Origin: Hyphomicrobiales bacterium
GTDB lineage: Bacteria; Pseudomonadota; Alphaproteobacteria; Rhizobiales; Rhizobiaceae
NCBI GenBank assembly: GCA_900471925.1
Contig: UCGV01000003.1
Location: forward strand, 124,001 to 188,000
DNA: 64,000 nucleotides
Direction: 5' to 3'
Shown: one piece after another, positions 62,375 through 64,000 of the stretch
Position numbering within the stretch: the stretch's first letter is position 1
Layout of the letters: each line of letters opens with the position of its first letter
The notes under the pieces: generated by a model
Seen by the model: only the letters and a program-made list of their open reading frames with translations
Database searches by the model: none
What the model was told of the DNA's origin: nothing
Program-made: the position numbers and the translations under genes

Positions 62375-63040
62375 ATGTTTGTTATCATTCAGGCACATGA
62401 GTATCAGAAATACGCTTCCATACTCGATCATATGTTCCGCCTGCGCAAAAAGGTCTTCGCGGACACCCTCGGCTGGAACGTCCCGGTCATTGGCCCCTTC
62501 GAGCGCGACAGCTATGACTCGCTCTGCCCGGCATACCTCGTCTGGTGCAATGAAAGCCGCACCCGTCTCTATGGTGGCATGCGCCTGATGCCGACGACCG
62601 GCCCGACCCTTCTTTACGACGTCTTCCGCACCACTTTTCCTGATGCCGCCAACCTCATCGCCCCCGGCATCTGGGAAGGCACGCGCATGTGCATCGACGA
62701 GGAAGCGATCGCAGCCGATTTCCCGATGATCGATCAGGGACGCGCCTTCTCCATGCTGCTGCTTGCGCTTTGCGAATGCGCTCTCGACCATGGCATTCAC
62801 ACCATGATCTCCAACTACGAGCCGCACCTGAAGCGTGTCTACAAGCGCGCCGGGGCCGAAGTCGACGAACTCGGCCGCGCCGATGGCTTCGGCAAATATC
62901 CCGTCTGCTGCGGCGCCTTCGAAGTGTCCGACCGCGTTCTCACCAGAATGCGCGCAGCGCTCGGCATCGATACCCCCCTCTATACCCGCTATGTCCCGAC
63001 GCGTTCCGTCGTGACCCAATTCCTGGAGATGGCAGCATGA
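62375..63040 (+). CDS. cinI: N-acyl-homoserine-lactone synthase CinI
   Basis: The protein has 221 residues, a LuxI-family enzyme that joins an acyl chain from acyl-ACP to SAM. Family residues are visible: RLRKKVFADTLGW with the essential Arg and Phe, ERDSYDSLCPAYLVW and RLYGGMRLMPTTGPTLL, and WEGTRMCIDE. CinI of related species makes the long-chain 3-hydroxy signal at the top of the rhizobial quorum-sensing cascade. GGAGGG precedes the ATG. cinS overlaps the stop by 4 bases. Confidence 0.94.
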   Translation: MFVIIQAHEYQKYASILDHMFRLRKKVFADTLGWNVPVIGPFERDSYDSLCPAYLVWCNESRTRLYGGMRLMPTTGPTLLYDVFRTTFPDAANLIAPGIWEGTRMCIDEEAIAADFPMIDQGRAFSMLLLALCECALDHGIHTMISNYEPHLKRVYKRAGAEVDELGRADGFGKYPVCCGAFEVSDRVLTRMRAALGIDTPLYTRYVPTRSVVTQFLEMAA

Positions 63041-63246
63041 ACCGCGTGAACGACACCGCCGTACAGAAAGACACCACAGTGCAGAAAGATATCGGCGCGC
63101 TGGAGCGACACATCCTGGCATCCCGCGATATCGCCACGCAGATGGGAGACCCCTTTCTCTCCTATCTCCTCTCGATGGCCCTTTTCACGATCTACGAGAA
63201 GAAGGCGCATCACGAAAATCAGCTGCTGAAGAGCAGCTTCAACTGA
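63037..63246 (+). CDS. cinS: CinS, small regulator co-expressed with CinI
   Basis: The protein has 69 residues. Its ATG overlaps the cinI stop codon (ATGA), so expression depends on cinI. Position and size match CinS of R. leguminosarum, which relieves repression by PraR and so links the cin system to the rhi and rai systems. The sequence is helical with a hydrophobic stretch (LSYLLSMALFTIY) and a tandem QKD repeat near the N-terminus. The symbol rests mostly on gene order and length. Confidence 0.85.
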   Translation: MNRVNDTAVQKDTTVQKDIGALERHILASRDIATQMGDPFLSYLLSMALFTIYEKKAHHENQLLKSSFN

Positions 63247-63349
63247 CCCTCCCGGGACAGCTGCCGGGTCTGAAGCAGACCTTCCCTTCAAGCCCGGCTG
63301 CGCCTCCCGATATCGGGCGGCACCTTGCTTTTGATTACGCTCGCTGCGC

Positions 63350-63718
63350 TCAGCGAATCAGGGAAGCGATGGTCGAAATCAATGTTTCATGCTGATAGGG
63401 TTTCGGCAGGAAAGCCGTATTGGCCGGCAGCGACATCGGATCGAGCCGCACAAGGCCCGAGGTGATGATGATGCCGATATTCGGCCGCATCGCCCTCACC
63501 CGCTTGGCAAGCTGAATACCATCCATGGAGCCCGCCATATTCACATCGGTGAAGAGAATATCGACATCGTTGCGGGTCTTCAAAAGCACCATGGCCTCAT
63601 CCGCGCTCCCAGCCTCAAGCGCCTGATGCCCCACTTCTTCCAGCACGTCCAGAACATTGAACCTGATCAGCGGCTCATCTTCGACGATGAGCACCACGGC
63701 ACCCTGAGAAGCCACCAT
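63350..63718 (-). CDS. stand-alone receiver-domain response regulator (CheY-like)
   Basis: This 122-residue protein consists of one receiver domain. The acidic pocket is in LIVEDEPLIRF, the phosphoacceptor aspartate in ILFTDVNMAG (about residue 56), the Thr/Ser in IIITSGLV and the lysine in FLPKPYQ. It has no output domain and no histidine kinase next to it. The FLPKPYQ pattern is that of FixJ/CheY-like receivers common in rhizobia. A 23-bp palindrome lies 38 bases upstream. Confidence 0.88.
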   Translation of the reverse strand: MVASQGAVVLIVEDEPLIRFNVLDVLEEVGHQALEAGSADEAMVLLKTRNDVDILFTDVNMAGSMDGIQLAKRVRAMRPNIGIIITSGLVRLDPMSLPANTAFLPKPYQHETLISTIASLIR

Positions 63719-63756
63719 TCTGCAATTGCCCTCTAAAGATAGATCACGGCATGCCG

Positions 63757-63779
63757 CGCAAACTGTGCGACAGTTTGCG
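63757..63779. promoter_or_regulatory. 23-bp perfect palindrome upstream of the response regulator
   Basis: CGCAAACTGT and ACAGTTTGCG are perfect 10-base arms around GCG. It lies upstream of the response regulator on the minus strand. It has no T-run and no adjacent gene end, so it is more likely an operator than a terminator. The binding protein is unknown. Confidence 0.55.
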
Positions 63780-63973
63780 ATAACCACATGCGCGGACCAC
63801 GCTTAAGTCCGATTGCAATAAGTGTAGCCGGCGCGCGAAGGTTCCAGTGGGCAAACCGGAAATATACATCTTCCACAGATGCTTGCGCTCACCGCTTGTG
63901 ACTGCCCCCGATTTACGCTAAGCGGTCAAAAGCCGTGGGTACCATTGCCCCGGCTCACCGCACCACAAGTGCC

Positions 63974-64000
63974 GGGCCTGTAGCTCAATGGTTAGAGCCG
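63974..64000 (+). tRNA. 5' end of a tRNA gene (truncated by the window edge)
   Basis: The sequence starts with a 7-base acceptor arm (GGGCCTG), then TA at positions 8-9 and a D-arm (GCTC AATGGTTA GAGC), exactly the tRNA layout. The anticodon is outside the window. The acceptor and D-arm resemble alphaproteobacterial CAU-anticodon (Met/Ile2) tRNAs, but this cannot be confirmed here. Confidence 0.85.

Noticed and set aside
63247..63349. GC-rich hairpins between cinS and the response regulator
   Set aside because: Several short stems are possible, none with a clear T-run on either strand; I could not assign a terminator with confidence.
1..64000. CRISPR arrays, insertion sequences, prophage genes, rRNA
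   Set aside because: I see no regularly spaced direct repeats, no transposase or integrase, no phage structural genes and no rRNA. Only the truncated tRNA at the right edge is present.

Overview
This is a chromosomal stretch of a Rhizobium-type alphaproteobacterium. The evidence is high G+C coding sequence, betaine-lipid genes (btaAB), a complete cinR-cinI-cinS quorum-sensing locus of the R. leguminosarum/R. etli type, many periplasmic-binding-protein ABC transporters, EcfG-type stress promoters and a rhizobial palindromic intergenic element. I see no transposase, phage, CRISPR array or rRNA. One tRNA begins at the right edge.

Layout. 0-7 kb: the end of an unknown gene, a membrane-anchored serine hydrolase, btaAB behind a possible PHO box, two peptidoglycan-cleaving enzymes, a DMT exporter and a 25-residue membrane peptide. 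7-11.8 kb: metF behind an ArsR-methyltransferase fusion regulator, ettA, and a secreted RNase T2. 12-22 kb: a hydrolase/DMT pair, a CoA-transferase/ThDP-enzyme pair, RidA, a DUF442 phosphatase, a DUF4432 epimerase-like protein, an L,D-transpeptidase with a consensus EcfG promoter, a LuxR-type regulator and an orphan ParA ATPase. 22.3-34.1 kb: an apparent amine-catabolism region containing an Fe-alcohol dehydrogenase, aldehyde dehydrogenase, glutamine-synthetase-like ligase, APC permease, N-formylglutamate-amidohydrolase-like enzyme, RpiR regulator and a four-gene ABC importer. 34.3-42.8 kb: a second DMT exporter and a sugar ABC/oxidoreductase operon divergent from an amino-sugar-type kinase and its GntR regulator. 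42.9-48.8 kb: metH, an AGE-family epimerase and a DUF2799 lipoprotein. 48.9-55.5 kb: a HbpS-like protein and a PotABCD-like importer operon ending in an Asp/Glu/hydantoin-racemase-family gene, divergent from an FCD-type GntR regulator. 55.5-57.4 kb: small genes with three EcfG-like promoters. 57.4-61.3 kb: a GH38-like (DUF5054) protein divergent from a PHP-domain hydrolase. 61.4-64 kb: cinRIS, an orphan receiver-only response regulator and the start of a tRNA.

How the parts work together. Near-identical palindromes lie upstream of the ArsR-methyltransferase/metF operon and of metH, 37 kb apart, which suggests one S-adenosylhomocysteine- or SAM-sensing regulator controls methyl-group supply. 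A 16-bp palindrome core is identical, in opposite orientation, upstream of cinR and cinI, which points to a shared operator. The 22-34 kb region looks like uptake plus gamma-glutamylation of an amine or amino alcohol, followed by two oxidations and a final hydrolysis. It has an alcohol dehydrogenase where the putrescine (Puu) pathway has an amine oxidase. In all three ABC operons that encode their own binding protein, the binding-protein gene is followed by a stem-loop or palindromic element.
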